Notes: generated from the letters alone by a model not told the origin. A stretch of 64,000 bases of DNA from Trileptium ribeirensis (GCA_030248225.1 JASANE010001579.1:1-64000), one strand, 5' to 3'. Counted from the first letter of the stretch, positions 1 through 15,000 are shown. Program-made: numbers and translations.

Positions 1-31
1 CAGCAGGAAAAAATTTAATGATTTTTTCAAG
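1..31 (+). CDS. IQ-protein gene, partial exon at left edge
   Basis: Open in the frame that gives SRKKFNDFFK and followed by AAG|GTATTT, a plausible donor in phase 0. This matches the phase-0 start of the next exon at 163. It is only ten codons long, so support comes from phase agreement and the donor alone. Confidence 0.45.
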
Positions 32-3000
32 GTATTTTTGGCTACTTCCAATTCTGAACTGGTGCCTCCAAGTCATGATTCTAGGTATAGATTTTGTAGT
101 TTGGAAAAGCCAGATTTGTATTATTTCTACAATATTTGCTATTGGTACACACTTCTTTGTAGGATGATGTATACTTTAGCATTTTAGATGCCATTCGACC
201 ATATACTGAGCGTCATTGTGCTGCAGCAGTTAAAATTCAAGCCCTGTGGCGGGGCTATGTGACAAGACGATCTGATGGACGTGTCCTCGAAATATATCGG
301 ACGATGAAATTATCGCGCATTGAACAAACGGCAAAATTAGCACTATTTGGACTTACAAGGTACAAAAAGTCGAGGCTATAATTGTGTAGCCGTTAACAGT
401 ATAATTCACTAGGGGTTACTCAAACACGTCTGAAATGACAACAGATTTGATCGCTGATCGAAGCATGTTGTAGCACTGCTCGCTCGAAGACAGCAATTTC
501 TAGCACATACTGTAGATTGTTGTTAGCTGTTTATTATTTGATAATTTTTGTCAGAGCTGAACTTATGTAAACGCAACAATATCCAGATTTAGGTCATCTA
601 TTTCACTGCTGATCGGACGTAACCACCTAAAGATCGTCTTTTCCAGTTGACATGTCTCAGAGTAGTCTTTATGAAAGTTGTAATACAGAAAAGACTACAA
701 AGAATATTATTTCATTTAAGTGCTGTGCACATGTCAAATTAGAAACATAATTATGGTCTTACTTAAAGGAAATTGTAAAAGTGTTTATAGTCATTTGTGT
801 AAGTGGGACTTGGAAACAACCATACTGTTCCCGCTCGCAAAGCGAGTTATTGGTTATTGCCCACAGTTAATAAATTGTTTTATCTCTCTCTTTGCAGTTA
901 TCACAGGATTTATTGGTTTTAGATTTTTGCTACTTTTTTGAATAATGTATGCTTCCTGTATTTGAATACAAAATTATCGTCACAGTTTTCTATTACTGTT
1001 ACAGTCAGAATTAAGTTCACATATAGTCAAACACACACGAAATCGAAAGAACAGAATCGATAGATCTTTGTTTAAACGAATTTCGTAAATTATACGCAAA
1101 CCAACATTTTTATTTAAATATATTTTTATTTTAAGACTATGGAAAGTCGTTAAATTAAACACGAACCAACATTTTTGACTAAATTATTTTTTATTTTAAC
1201 ACAATCGAAATTTGTTAAATTAATCAATTTTCGTTTAAACGGTCCATTTTCGTTTAATCGAAAACGATGGGAATCGAATGAAACCTCGTTAGCATTTTTT
1301 GAGCACTCAATTCTGATTATAACTGTACAGCTCTCTCTTCATTCCAACGGATAATGATGTTTTATTGTTGTTTTTGTTATGTTTTCATCAGTAGTTTTCA
1401 TAGGTAAGCATTCACGTACTGATCCTGTCTACGGCGACACGTGGCCCTGCGTAAAATTTTGATTCATGTTGAAATATTTGTCTTTAATATTCTGGTGTTT
1501 TAGGCTTTCCGTACTGGGTCGGGTGTATCAGCTAAAAAGTGAGGCGTAAGTATTGGTGAAGCCAATGACTTGCAAATTTCAGTATGTATATCATTAAGAT
1601 GTCAATAGGGGGTGTTAATTCCTAATTTCGGAACCTCTCTTAAGCTATATTTACCACCTACGTAAGGTCTAGCGTCTAGCGTTCTGAATGCGCGCGGAAA
1701 AATTTGGCAAACATTAGGGAAAAATTGTGAAATGTTGGGCAAAATTTTAACAAAAATAGGAAAAAAGAAAATTGTTGTGGCCAAAAACTATAAATTTTAA
1801 GGGGTGAAGGTGTCTTTTAGCATAACACGAAGCCAATGACGGTGAGCCCACCTTACCTTCTATAAAAACACTAGAGTTGTAACATTAATTTTTTAATGCT
1901 TGTGCTACATTTCCAAAATAGATATGCTGTTAAGTGTGGTGTTACTGTTGTGGCCGTTGTGTTTTTGATTTCGGCAGCAACGAGTACTTGAACAAAATTT
2001 AAGTTATGTTGGTTGTAAGGTATTAGCCATATTTTTAAAACTGGCAGAACATTCAATATCTACTTGTTGGATCAAATAAAGATGAATCGTGTCCTACGAC
2101 AGTCTATCCTTATAGTTTAAAACGTTTGGAGCATATTCGCACTAGTTTAGTGAAATTGATAATTTTGGGAGGATTTTAGCCTGTGAAAATTTTTCAGAAT
2201 AGGGTAGCTCAATTTGGCATATATAATGTGTGCCAGGTGCTTCATAAAAATGCAGTTGTTTTGCCATCTACAACTTGGTAAACAAATACATAGGTATGGT
2301 GATGCTTCGACGTCTTAGTTTACGATTATGTGTGTTGTCATAAAAGCTACAACGGCTTATAAAATTTTGATTTACAAAGCTTCGCAGGCAACAAGTATTT
2401 TCAAATTTTGAAAAATTAAAAAAATTATTTGCGTTGCTATCTCAAAATGTAAACGTTGTTCTAGGCTAAGTTGCATCGTGATATATTCGATAAATATTGA
2501 AATTAAATCTTGAAATTTGGCTGGTAAGATTTCCGCTCCGTGGAAACGAAAAGTAATGTGCATACGTATTATTAGACAATTCTTTTAAAGCTTGATAGTT
2601 ATCCCAAACGATGAGGCTACTAACCACATGACTGTGTAATTATGATGCTCTTCAATATTATAAACATTCGACGGTTATATGAAAAGCTACATTCTGGGCC
2701 CAAAAGGAGATTTCCAGAGAATTGAACAAAAGTGACGCACACAGGCTTCTATCGCTTCTGATTGGAAAAACAGGACAACAAGCCATACGTTACAGAAGCT
2801 GCTGTTTTACGCAATATGCATGCAAAGGTTCACATAAAATATAGTCTTGCATAAAATTTCAGTCTAGGATACCATTTACTATGTAATGTACATAAGTAAA
2901 CCATGTAGGATGCCTGCAATTAACGCATACTGCACGTCGCAAAACCTTAAAGGTAATGCCAGTTACTAGTCTTCTTCGTCGACCATATCGTCAACATTTT

Positions 3001-6000
3001 CTGCGACAACTCAGCTGCGTCACGGCTATATACATTAAAAGCCGTGAACTAAATCTTTATAGCAGGGTTATCACCTCGTCAACTTCAGCCAGCCACTCTT
3101 GTTCGCAATGAAAATTGGGGTTTGGGAGCGACATGTAAGCATAAACGGGATAGAAAGACATCAGGGAGTAACCGGAATTCCGGTTCCGACGAAAATCGTG
3201 TTCCGGTTGCGGTTCCGGCAAAGGGCAAAAACCGTACCGGAACCGTAATTCCGGTTTAAAAATTTTGTTTGAAACTTTCCACATTTTTGCTTCATCTGTG
3301 ATGCAAACATATGTAATATATATTATACAATGATCAAGCTCCAATACAACCAAGTAAAAGAAAAGATTAACTAAGCAATTAGCCGTGTCAAATGTAAGTA
3401 GGGCACATAATTACAGTAGGAATTTTGCATAATAACTTGCAGGAGTTTGTTAACAAATCAAAGCCAGGTCTATGCTTGTAGCAGCTATTTTACACATCCA
3501 GAAGTCTGTGCGGTACGTTTCAATTAAACCGGTCCAATTCGGTAACAGAGTATGGCTAACACAGAAGTACTTAGGGTATGCTTGGCTAACATAAATTGCT
3601 TCAAGAGCCCGCCAATGCGCTTGTAAACTTGGTAAATCAGTCTAAATTGAAATAAACTAACGTTATCTGCAACGCAGCTAGAAACTGTTTTCTTGGTAAA
3701 GAACTGTATTTATTGAAACTGTGCGAGCAGCATCACAGTGCGTCTCATTTATAGCATTCTGATTAGAAAGTTATCAGTATCATCTAACTTACGGACACTA
3801 TTTGTCCAACGCTAGCCTAAACAGTGTACCTGATCAGAAAATTACCTGCTATCTATTATTTTCTCTTAGAATCATATAAACCAATAATTTCAAGTTTCCT
3901 ACAGAAGAACATGTAACAAACGTATGTGTAGTAAAGGAAGGCGACTGGAGACAGAGCGAAAGTGTGTATTCTACGCTCCAAGCTTTGTAAGCATATTCGA
4001 TTTGACGCAGTATACGCAATGGTGTATAGTGGAAGGCATTTTTTGCTCTGGGTGTCCAAAAATCGACATACTTGATTGATAAATAAACATTATTAGCTTC
4101 CTCAGTCTCTTTAAAGTTTCAGAAAGGCAATAATACCATCGCAAAACATTAAGTTTAATGTAAAAGTTATTTTTAATGCATTTTAAATCCACTATACCTT
4201 CATTTCTTCCTTCATCTGTTTTACTATATATAAATTTCGAAGACCAAGTTCCGGATCCGGTTTAAATAGACGGTTCCGGTTGCTGGTTCCGGTTCCGGCA
4301 AATTTCGGTTCCGGTTATTCACTGAAAGACATAATATTCTGGAACTCGGGTTCACTGACCCTAAATCTTTTGAAAATCATTGAAGCGGCATGCAGTGTTC
4401 GCGCCGGACTCAATATAACCAAACACCAAACGGTGATATTCTGCGTGTCTAAAACCATATACACGGACTGTATTTTGATACACTCCGCGGTATATATACA
4501 CCATCAGGCAAATGAAGACAGTCTGCATTTCAGAAACCCTATTGTCTACCGTAATACCCTTAAAACCACTGAAAAGGCATAAACTGTTCAAGTCTAACCT
4601 AGATTACAAAACCATGTAATTAAGCGTGATTTATAATTTTAAGCAGACGCCTTTGAAGGCACAAACACGCAATAGAATAACGAAATTTGAAAAATCGAAA
4701 CAAGCTACCCAGTAGGGAACCGGAACCAGCAACCAGAACCGTCCATTTAAACCGGAACCGCAATGTGGTCTTCGTAACTTTGTGGTCTTCGTAACTTAAA
4801 TGCAGCATAGTATAATAGGTGCTGGCCTGTCCACAGTGGGGAGGACCTACCCACTTTCCAAACCCCTCCATGTTCCTGAGATTTCCCCCATGTCCGTCCC
4901 CCCACTCGGCAAAATTTATCCCCCACTTTTAATTTTCCCCCGAGAATGAACATGGGGGTCCTCCGAAGTTTCCCCCCACCCCAATTTTCGGAGGGCTGTG
5001 GACAGGCCAGTATAATTTTCTGGTCAGTGGTCTGAGACATTGTTTAGGCTAGCGTTGGGCAACCAGTGCCCGTCAGCTGGATAATGATGACAACTTTCTG
5101 ATCAGAATGATATAAATGAGACAAACTGTTATACTGCTCGCACAGTTTCAATAAATACAGTTCATTGCCAAGAGCGCAGTTTCTGACTGCGTTGCAGGTA
5201 TGTTACTTTACTTCAACGCAGACTTATTTACAAAGTTTACAAGCGTACTGGCAAGTTCTTCACGCAACTTATATTAACCAAGCTTGCAGCGAAGTACTTC
5301 TAAATTATCCATACTCCGGTATCGAATTGGACGGGTTTAATTGTGCGAAACACAAGTACCTGTATTGCCATATTTCGCTAAGAATTGTTAAAAACCATTT
5401 TTGGATGGCGAATTTGACCAGGAATACAAGGAATCGGAAGTTTTAGCGTTTAACTAAAGGATACCATATAATTATTAGTTTTGTTATCGAACAAAAAATT
5501 TTGTTGAAATCAATTCACCCGAGGATTAGCTGTGAGTGACACCAATGAACAAAAAATAATTTTTAACGATCTTTCATCCTAGCTCTCTCGATGAAAACTC
5601 CGCTTCCATATTTTCTTATCCTAATTGTGTATTTCAGCTGGCCATGCTTCATTTTACTCACAGTTAATCATTAATAATCGAAATAAAAGTAATAGTATAT
5701 TTTATATGCAATAATATGTTTTATAGTCTCAATACCTGGTGGCGGTACTATGGAACTCCCTGAGGCATGAAACTTGAGAACCGTCCCGAAATTCTGGAGA
5801 GCTTGAAAGACCTGAAGGATCTCCACCTACTCCATGGAAATCCAGCTGATACTGAACGCTTATATCGAAGCCTATCCGTGGTTTACATTTGGTACATGGT
5901 CAAACTTAGCTGCCACTCAAAATACAACTCATTTGATTTAACCTAATAGGTAACACTTGTCTATTGCATAGTATTATATAATTTTAGCTTGAATCAAGGA

Positions 6001-9000
6001 ATGCAAGAAGAGAAATTTATGTCTCAGCTATTGGCCGATTTGGTCAAGAAAATATGGACCGAAGTAAGTCATCCATGCTATTTCGTCCTTGGAAGAATAA
6101 CGAGTAAGACATTTTTGTCCATCTTTGATCGAGAAAACACGAAACTGGAACGATGTAGCGCCTTGAAATTTGTTAGAACGTTAATTCACTTTATTAGGGT
6201 CATTAGTTCCAGAAAAGATCTAAGGATGTCTTGGAACCTTTTGTTTTTAAATAAATTTGTTAAGTGAAGCCAGTGTATAAGATGTACCCAGAATTAATTT
6301 CCTGAGTGTTGAGGTTCTAGGCATCGTAACGTCGTTAATAACGTATTTTGAAAACCGCAAAAATTAAAAACACAATTTTTGTGGCCTCAGAAGGTCAGAA
6401 AACCTATACTTTTATTTGCTGTTATACATATTTGCCATTTAGACTTTGTGCTATATCCTTTTCAGGAGGCGTATCATAAAGGGATTTTTGCTTTTATTTT
6501 CGCCTTGATGGGAACTGTAAATTTAGTAATCAGTATTTTTTGTCGCAGCAGCCATGTTTGAGTGACGAATGAAAGATTGAAAGGTATACCAAATAGAAAT
6601 TTTCAAAGTTTTGGCAAACTTGAGTTTCTTTCTTGCTAGCTAGAAGTAACCACTGTGTGCACATAGGTACCTATTTTGTTAGGCGCCTTGATTTCATTAT
6701 TTTGCGTCTACAATTGACTTCTCACTGCTTGTGTCTGGGAACGCGCGGTAGTCCAAGAAAAAAATTGCGTCAAAAGATAGTCAAATTGTCCTTTTCCATT
6801 TATTTGTACATAGAAGGTTATTAATAGTGTTTTCGGTGCTGCTGAACACGGTGACATAATGGTATTTGCTTTTTGCCGTTATACGCCATGTTCTAAGACA
6901 CTCCAAATTAACTCCAAAAAGAGTGAGCAGTTACTTCAAAAATCCTAACTTTTCGTGCTGATTAGTAACTTTTAAAAGTTCCGCGTTTTTCTCTATCAAA
7001 AGCTTAGGATAATGCATCTTATTGCATAGAAATGTTGAAAATAAGTCACATTGCCCTTAATGTATTGTTGGTGTATTTGCTGTGCTTCTGGTTTCGATTA
7101 AAATTCATTAAACGCATACGATAACAAACGTCACTAGCATTAATTGTGGTTAATAGAATTGGTTTCAATCTGATATTTTGGATTATGTATTAAAAATTTT
7201 GAACTGTGGCTCACCCTAAATTTACATGAAGGCACGAACTGGGGGAACCTAGATTGAGGTCGATAAACGAGCGTGACCTCCCACGTCCCTTATCTAGAGA
7301 AACAAGACAGATTTCTCTCACGCGAATTCATCCAAGTAAGTTGACATTGTTCGTTAGCCAGGCACGTCGAGTATTATTTATCCTTTTCCTTTGTGTCCGC
7401 AAGAGTAGCATAGATGGAAGTTCTTTTCAACAATAAGGTCCCAATTAAAAGGTTGCCAGTCCGCGGAGGGGGGCAAGCCTTTACTTTCCCAGGAGTGGGG
7501 TCAGCCGGTCGGCGGTGGGCGTCCTCCGCGCCTAGCGGTTCGGAATTTTAGCGATGACGGCGGTGCGGATTGGACGACCTGTAATCGGGGGGGGTTCGGA
7601 GCTTCGCGGCGAGGAGGGATGCTATTCTCCTACCCACTATGAGTATGTATGTTGAATGTGGTTGTGGTACTATCTGGATAATCCCCTACCCCCTATGTGC
7701 ATGTATGAATATTGTATTATCTGGATAATTTGTCGGTTAAATTTGCCGCGGTTAAATAACGGGCTTCTGTTCCATATTAAAAACAGTGACAGTATTCTTG
7801 AAGTATAATCGATATAAATAGAATTTTTACATGAGCTGGTTGCATTAAAATTGGTACTCTTGTTATTGTAGATTGAAGCAATGAAGCAGATGTCTGAAAA
7901 AAGGGATGGAAGTACAGAAAAGGTCGACAAACGTTGCGCCGTAGAGCACGAAGAATGCCACGCCCTGTCCGAAGAGCGGTTGACAACTTTGGCTCGACAA
8001 CTTAGAGAATTGACTGCTACAGTGCATTCGCTCAAGGATCAAGTAAGTCTTACTGGTAGTTACGTAGGGTGATGATGTACTACAGATTGGTTATACGATT
8101 TCAACGCAACTAAAATATAACGCTCTAGTCTATATTAAATAACTGAAAAATTAGATGCTTTGCTAGAACCGCTGGGTCTACAACTGAAATTCTGTTCTAT
8201 ATGACTAGTCAGAAAGCGGTTCAGCGAACAGAAGTTCCCTGGGAAATTTAAAATTCAACCGAGATAAAATCAGCAGCATGAAAATTCTCGCAAGCACACG
8301 CTATATAATTATCACAACGTCACAGCATCCAATCCATTTTCATAACTGATAGCAGAACTTCTAATATAAATAATGGGTTCTTCCCTATTGATTAATATGG
8401 CTGGTAGTATTAGAGCGCTGAACTGGGCAAAAACTACGAAAAAATAGTCGAATTGGGACAGGCATTACGTGGATATACAGTACTCGCGAGAAATGACTCG
8501 CATTTCAAGCCAGTCAGGATCGAACGAGCAACGGTCATTTCTGACGATTAATGTAAATGGCAAATGCAACTTTTTCTCTAAAATCGTATTGAGTGATCAA
8601 TTTAAAAACCTTAATCAATATTTTTCAGCTGACGGTGATACAGGTATTATAATCCTAAAGATATATGTAACCCGTATTTTCATGTGTGCAGTGAGCATAA
8701 AGGTCAGATATATTCGCCTGCTACGCAGCTACATATGACAAGAGGCAAATCTTAAACTTTGGTCTAAAATTACTGCTTGCCCGTAAAACCTATGCAGTAG
8801 GTAATGTGCAGTTGGCTTCAGTGGTAGATGTATGTCTATAAAATTTAATATAATATCCAAGTTTGGCTACATTGGGTGCACGTATGACAATATTACAAAC
8901 GGAATAGAGCAAAAATTGGGCTGATTTTGGTTCTTAATATCAGTTCTGACTCCGTAACTCTTTCGCAACAAAAATTGCTCAATATGCGCTATACCACCAG

Positions 9001-12000
9001 ATAAGGTTATATCCTCTGTGTCAGCTAAATCAATCCTATCCTCAAGTTACACATGATCGTATCAAGATTTTAGTTGATTTGGTATGAAAAACATGGTTAT
9101 TCAACACTAGCTCCTCAATAGGTGGAGTTTGACGCAAACACGAATGCATGAATATCCTAATCTTTAAGCACATAAAATAGACAAATAATTAGCCAAATCT
9201 GTTTATTTGTTTCTGGGTTACAGCTATTGAAATAAAGTTTACTTTTTTTACAAGCAGGCAAAAACTAGCTATATAATTAATTTAGATAAACCCTATGGAT
9301 GTAAAAAAAATTTTTGGCAACAAGATGGATACATTTTACTAATATTAATTATATTTCTACAGAAGTAAAGGTAATGCATGATACCTTTGGCTGGATGGGC
9401 TGTAACGTCATGGTCCTTTGAGCAAAATCGGAAGTTGATTTCTGCTTACAATGAAGTGCTTCTTTTGAATTAATGTTTGCTACGACCTAGGGTCTGTAAG
9501 ACCGACCTAGCTGCAATGAATATGTACAGTACGCGCTAGAAATGACTGTCGAATTTCGTGTTAGTGAGGAGCTAGTGCGCAGTGTTATAATATTGTGCGA
9601 GCAGCAACATATGTAACATAGACCAAACAGCGATTATATTTTCAAGAGTTCTGGGCAATTCACAACAATGATAATTATATGAACGTACATGTGTAATAAG
9701 CAATAACTACATTGAAAGGAACATAGCACCCTCTCAGTATTTTGTTACACAGCATGAAGTCTTTGCCGTAAACTTGAATGTTTTCGCTTTTTAACACGAA
9801 ACCGATTATAAGCTGCCATTTTACTTCGCCTGCAGAATTGCACATTTTGACACTTCTACCAATGATAACAGTAATGTAACCTAAATAGTAGTGCAGCCTA
9901 GTAGCTGAAGCAGCCAATACCGCTCTGGACATGTAATCACGCTGTCAAACAAAACAGGTGACATATGGTACCAGCAATATATTTGATGATGAAATTCAGT
10001 GAAACTTGTGGTAATAAACCGTGTTAAACTGTCATCTCAATGGTGTCAAAATATGTATATACCTGGGAATAACCAAGCGCTACATTGCAAGAGCCAGAGA
10101 TACCATGGCGATACCCAGAGATACCATCGAAAGAGCCAGAGATGCCCTGGCGGTACCCAAAGATATCATGGCAATAGCCAGAGATCCTATGGTGATCCAG
10201 AGATATCGTGGCAAGAGCCAGAGGTACCATGGCGATACCCAGAGATACCATCGGAAGAGTCAGAGATACGCTGGCGATACCCAGAGATATCATAGCAAGA
10301 GCCAGAGATACTATGGCGATACCCAGAGATACCATCGGAAGAGCCAGAGATACCCTGGCGGTACCCAGAGATATCATGGGAAGAGCCAGATATACCCGAG
10401 CGTAACTTGTCTGCCCACCCTAGTCGGAGTACCTTTTTCCAGCATATCGTAATGCATCTTGTGAATTGCAAGGGTTCTTTCAAACATAGTGTATCATTTT
10501 CGTTTCATAATGTAAATTGTTTGCATAAAGAATGGTCTCTTTCAGTAGCCGTAGTTTATTTCATTCAGCACTTCTTTAATAAAAAGGCTAAATAGAAGTA
10601 GTATCAATACCTTGGGCAGCGCCTGTTTTTGAGCGATTATTTCTCATGTAACTTCAAAACACATGCGGGTCTTCCCGGTAGACGTCTGCGTGGCGCAAAA
10701 TTTACTTGGCTGTATGACCAAACGGAACCACCGAATCCGGAGCGGATGGCTTATAAACATCTGCACACAGTCTCCCTCTCTTTATAAAAGCAGGTGGATC
10801 ACACTTATTTTTAGCTGCTAAAATATAAGGAATTGATGACACTCTAACTTATTAAAAACGAAATAACTATAAGTTTATGTATATTGACAGAAATATTTAA
10901 AAGGTTTTGTGACACATTTTGTAATTGGTTAATTAAATTTTGAAAAAATAATTAACAATGTGGTAAATTATGACAGTAGTTGGTCCACCGGCACCTCCAG
11001 ATGTTTTGAGGAAACATCAACAGTAATCGTCCTAAGAAAAAACCGACGGCTAATGTATTTATAGCACATAATTTATGCTTTTTTTCGGAAACTGCAGGCT
11101 TGCTGAGTAAAATGAAGGATGTGATGCATATCAGTTCACAATCTACAAAGGTACCATGCTGATTTTAGTGAAATTAAACATTGATACTTAAATCCAGACA
11201 ACTTTGTTTGCACAAACGACGTATATAAAGTATACAACAATACGACGTTTTATAACACAACTACTACTTTTTATAACATGATAAAATCTAACAAATGGTT
11301 TGCTTTCCCAATATGTTTGCTCTATGTCAATGGTTTAAGCCATTGTATATACAGTCCCGTACAAAAATGAGGACGATCGAAGTCGCAGCCGATGGAAATT
11401 TTCTTAATTACACTCAGCTGAAATATTAAAAAATTTAAATTTATTAAGTTGCGGCAGCATCGAAGGCGGACGAATGTTTAATCGAAATTTCGTTTAATTG
11501 ACTGTATATTCAATTAGTGAGCATACAGTTTCTGGCTTCTCCAAAGTGGCAGGCCTGGCGTTTTTGATGCGCCCTGGCAAAAGAACGGCTGCATCGCCGG
11601 TAAGGGCTCCTTGACAAAATTTTGGCTCCTCTTGAAAGAAATTTATAATTTTTGGCTTCACCTGTAAACCCCCCTCCTGGATGACGTAAAAGCTTGTCAA
11701 ATTTGTTTATAAAAATCTCTTTCTTAAAGTAAAACATTGGATGCAAATAAATAGTTGGTTGAAAAGTTGTATATAACCGCCGTTTCTGACGTCATTTATT
11801 GGCAATTAAAAAATAAAACTTAAAATAAATTTTGAAAATTTTTAGATTTCTAAACCGAAGGGCGCCCCTGGTTCATGTCCTCTGGCAAAGTTTTTAGCGA
11901 ATGGATAAACCAGATTTAGTTGACACAGCGAATATGGAACATGATTATTAATTTTGTATATTTTGAATATCGCTGGAACAACAGTATCGAGCTTGAGATG

Positions 12001-15000
12001 ACTCTGATTGCTTCATAATAATTCGCTTGGTTTTTAATTTCGAATATTCAGGTGACTAATTTGCTGCCGAAACCAACTGATCTTTCATTTACATGGAAAG
12101 AGGCGTCGACTGGTGTTTTGGCTTGGAAAATAGTCGATTCGCATTTAATTTCTGAAGGTAACAGATTTTGTTTGGGCTACCGGTTTTGTAGTTTTTATAA
12201 ATAGTTTACGAGACAATATAGACCTCGAGGGCAAGCCACAAATTTGTGATTCGTGGGTTTACACGAAGTTTTGACTTCTCGGCTCGCTGCTACGAGAAAA
12301 TACTACATACAATGACATTGTTCTGATGATCTTTTTAAATGAGGTTTTCAGTTCTGGTTTCCCGGGATGTAATTTTAGGTGGTTGATGTTAGCTGATCTG
12401 GTTGCAAACGTACGTTGCGTGATGTATCTTCTTAGACAGGTTGGGGTTACCTGTTACCTAGATACTTAATATTAACCGTGTTCATATAGTGCTGGTGGTA
12501 GCTTGTCTTATCGCCAAAGTATTGAATTCTGACTGTTGTATATCTAATTTAGAGATACGTACGGTCACGGACAGAATTAACTGCACACGCTTTAAAAACA
12601 GACGCACGCAAACTTATTTAAACGCACACGCACGCAAACTTGTTTAAACGCAGAACAACGAAAACTCGATTAACGTGCACGCCTGCAAATCCGTTTAAAC
12701 GCACACGCATGCCAATGCGTTTGAACGCAGACGCACGCAATAATTTGTTTAACCGGACACGTACGCAAAAGCGCTTAAAGGCATTTGCGTGATGCGTGTG
12801 TTTTTATGCAGTTAATGCTGCCCGTTACTGAGACACTCATATTGAGCGTTAATTTATAAAATCATGCGAATGTTAGTCATGTTGCTGCAATATTTACCGA
12901 CATATACGCTCACATCGCGTTCAGCTATATAGCGGATAAATTACTATAGAAAGTGCGACTAATAATACCCAGGCATTTAGCTAGACCGGTTACGGTCTCC
13001 TAGGCAAGTTTAAAAGCCGTTTTTAACCCAAACCCCACATCCTAAAAGAGCAAAGTGCAGCGTCGCAATGCATTACATTATTCATAATTATAGAGGCTTA
13101 TTATTGCTTTTCAAAATGAGCCCAATTTGACTCAGATATCTAGGTTGTGGAGACAATAAATAACGTTATTTTTAGCGCCCTTTCGGAACTCGACCCGAGC
13201 CTCTTTGGTCCGCTTTTCGAACGGCAAATATTGGAATCGGGCCTCACGTCCAACTAAATCGCGCAAATTTCAATATGGGCTATCGCCCGAGTCAATTCAC
13301 CCAACCAAAGATGAGTTATGCGTGTCACCATAAAAACCAATAAACGAACATTGTTAAATTTCACCACCAACGGCTAGTATTCTTCTGTTTTCACTCACTA
13401 CATTCAGGATTCGACTAGCAATGCTGTTAAAGCGTTACAGCAGGTAGAAAACAACTGCATATAATTGTATTGTTGGGGGCATATCGTTGAGGCGTTCGAC
13501 ATAATAATCCCAGTATACCATTTTTAAATGCGGTGATTGGTAAATTGACATCGCTTCTGCCTTTTTCGTCATTTGAGTGAGAAACAAAGAGTCCAGTGGT
13601 GTTGAATTGGACTGAACGTCCTCCTTATTAATGCTGGTGTACTACTTATTCTTACCAAGATTTTGAACGGTACTCTGAAAGCAAAAATATGTAGAGACTT
13701 ATTTTAGTTGTGGATCGATATAGCGTTTCTTCTGGCTTACGCGCCTATCAAATCCGATTTGAAAACCTTTCACTATGTGAACATAGACTGAATATCTCTC
13801 ATTATCTGAATGTATCTCATTATCTCTTTATTGTTATATAGCATCTCGAAGTTGTTTTTATGTCGACATGCGGTTGCCCTGTCATAAATTGTTTATGCTC
13901 TATCTTTTGTGGAATATCGTGGCAAAATTTACGCTAATATAAGTTTACTTGGAGCCGTATAACTGGCGTGTCCACAGCCCTCCGAAAACTGGAGGGGGGG
14001 CATCGTGGCCTCCTCCCCGTTCATTCTCGGGTGAAAAGTAAAAGTGGGGGATAAAATTTGCTTAAAAATACTAATTATTCTCATTATTATTTTCATACAG
14101 TTTTACTACCGTGAATGTATTTTCAAACTAAAAAACGATATTTCAGCATTATAAATAATGGTAATGTTTAAAAAACAATTTGCAAACAAAAACATTAATT
14201 TTCAGACATAAAAAAAATTTTGGAATTAGTTGAACATGGGGGGTTTCGGCCAAGTGGGGGGATGGACATGGAGGAAATTTCACAAACATAGGACGGTTTG
14301 GAAACTGGGGGGTCCCCCCACCCCCACCACGGTGGACAGGCCAGTATAATTCGGCAAGATTGGTTTTTACTTTCTAACCAGACTGGAAGTAGTATGTAAT
14401 TTTGCTAAATGTACTCACAATAACTCTCAGATATGACTGCTGTTCATTCGAGACTGCTTCGATGTTCGGTCATGAATATTACATTTTTGTATTAACTGTA
14501 TTCGAAAGTCTTCGAGGACGTATTCGAATGCATTCGACTTTATTTATATGTTCAATGGTGTTAACTTATTAAATATGGATTTGAAATAAATAACTGATCC
14601 AATCTTTAAGTATTCTTCGAAACTACTGTATGTTTTATGCGTAACTGTGTTTTAACGTATAAAATCTCAGCGGAAAAGTGGTTTTAATTTTGAATTTGCA
14701 ACTTGTTCAGCCGCATATTCTAGTAATAACAATGGTTTATAGTAAAGGGTGTTGGAATAGTACAACACTTAGTTGGGTTTCTATACGTAGTGTTTTATTT
14801 AGCTGGTGCTTTTTTCAGCAGACAGTAGTAAGTTGTCTGTGATCATATTGTTAACACATTGAAAAGAGCATAGACTATCCCCAATATTCAAGAGTACCAA
14901 CTACCAACAGCTGGTATCTTGCCAATGCAGTTGAAACGGCGCGAGCGTGGTGTCATTAGCCGTCATTACGAGGAATCACCTGTAAGAGACTTTGTGTTTG

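Larger units (their letters stand above)
360..5987. other. Intron of the IQ gene, repeat-rich
   Basis: Contains the MITE at 1000-1327, opposed GGTTCC-rich repeats and foldback-family fragments (3170-5690). 1330-3170 is AT-rich with nothing recognised. At 5765-5885 a frame reads ENRPEILESLKDLKDLHLLH, leucine-rich and protein-like, but the splice phases do not need it. Confidence 0.5.

Noticed and set aside
5765..5885. Leucine-rich frame (ENRPEILESLKDLKDLHLLH) as an exon of the IQ gene
   Set aside because: The exon at 5988-6063 already satisfies the phase between 359 and 7872, and this frame has no good acceptor. A stop lies just upstream.
7254..7436. 60-codon ORF with an internal GTAAGT as an extra IQ-gene exon
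   Set aside because: Acceptor and donor phases do not fit between the phase-0 junctions at 6063 and 7872.
10021..10452. 143-codon plus-strand ORF and its minus-strand counterpart
   Set aside because: Both lie on a 21-bp minisatellite whose period keeps frames open. Not treated as genes.
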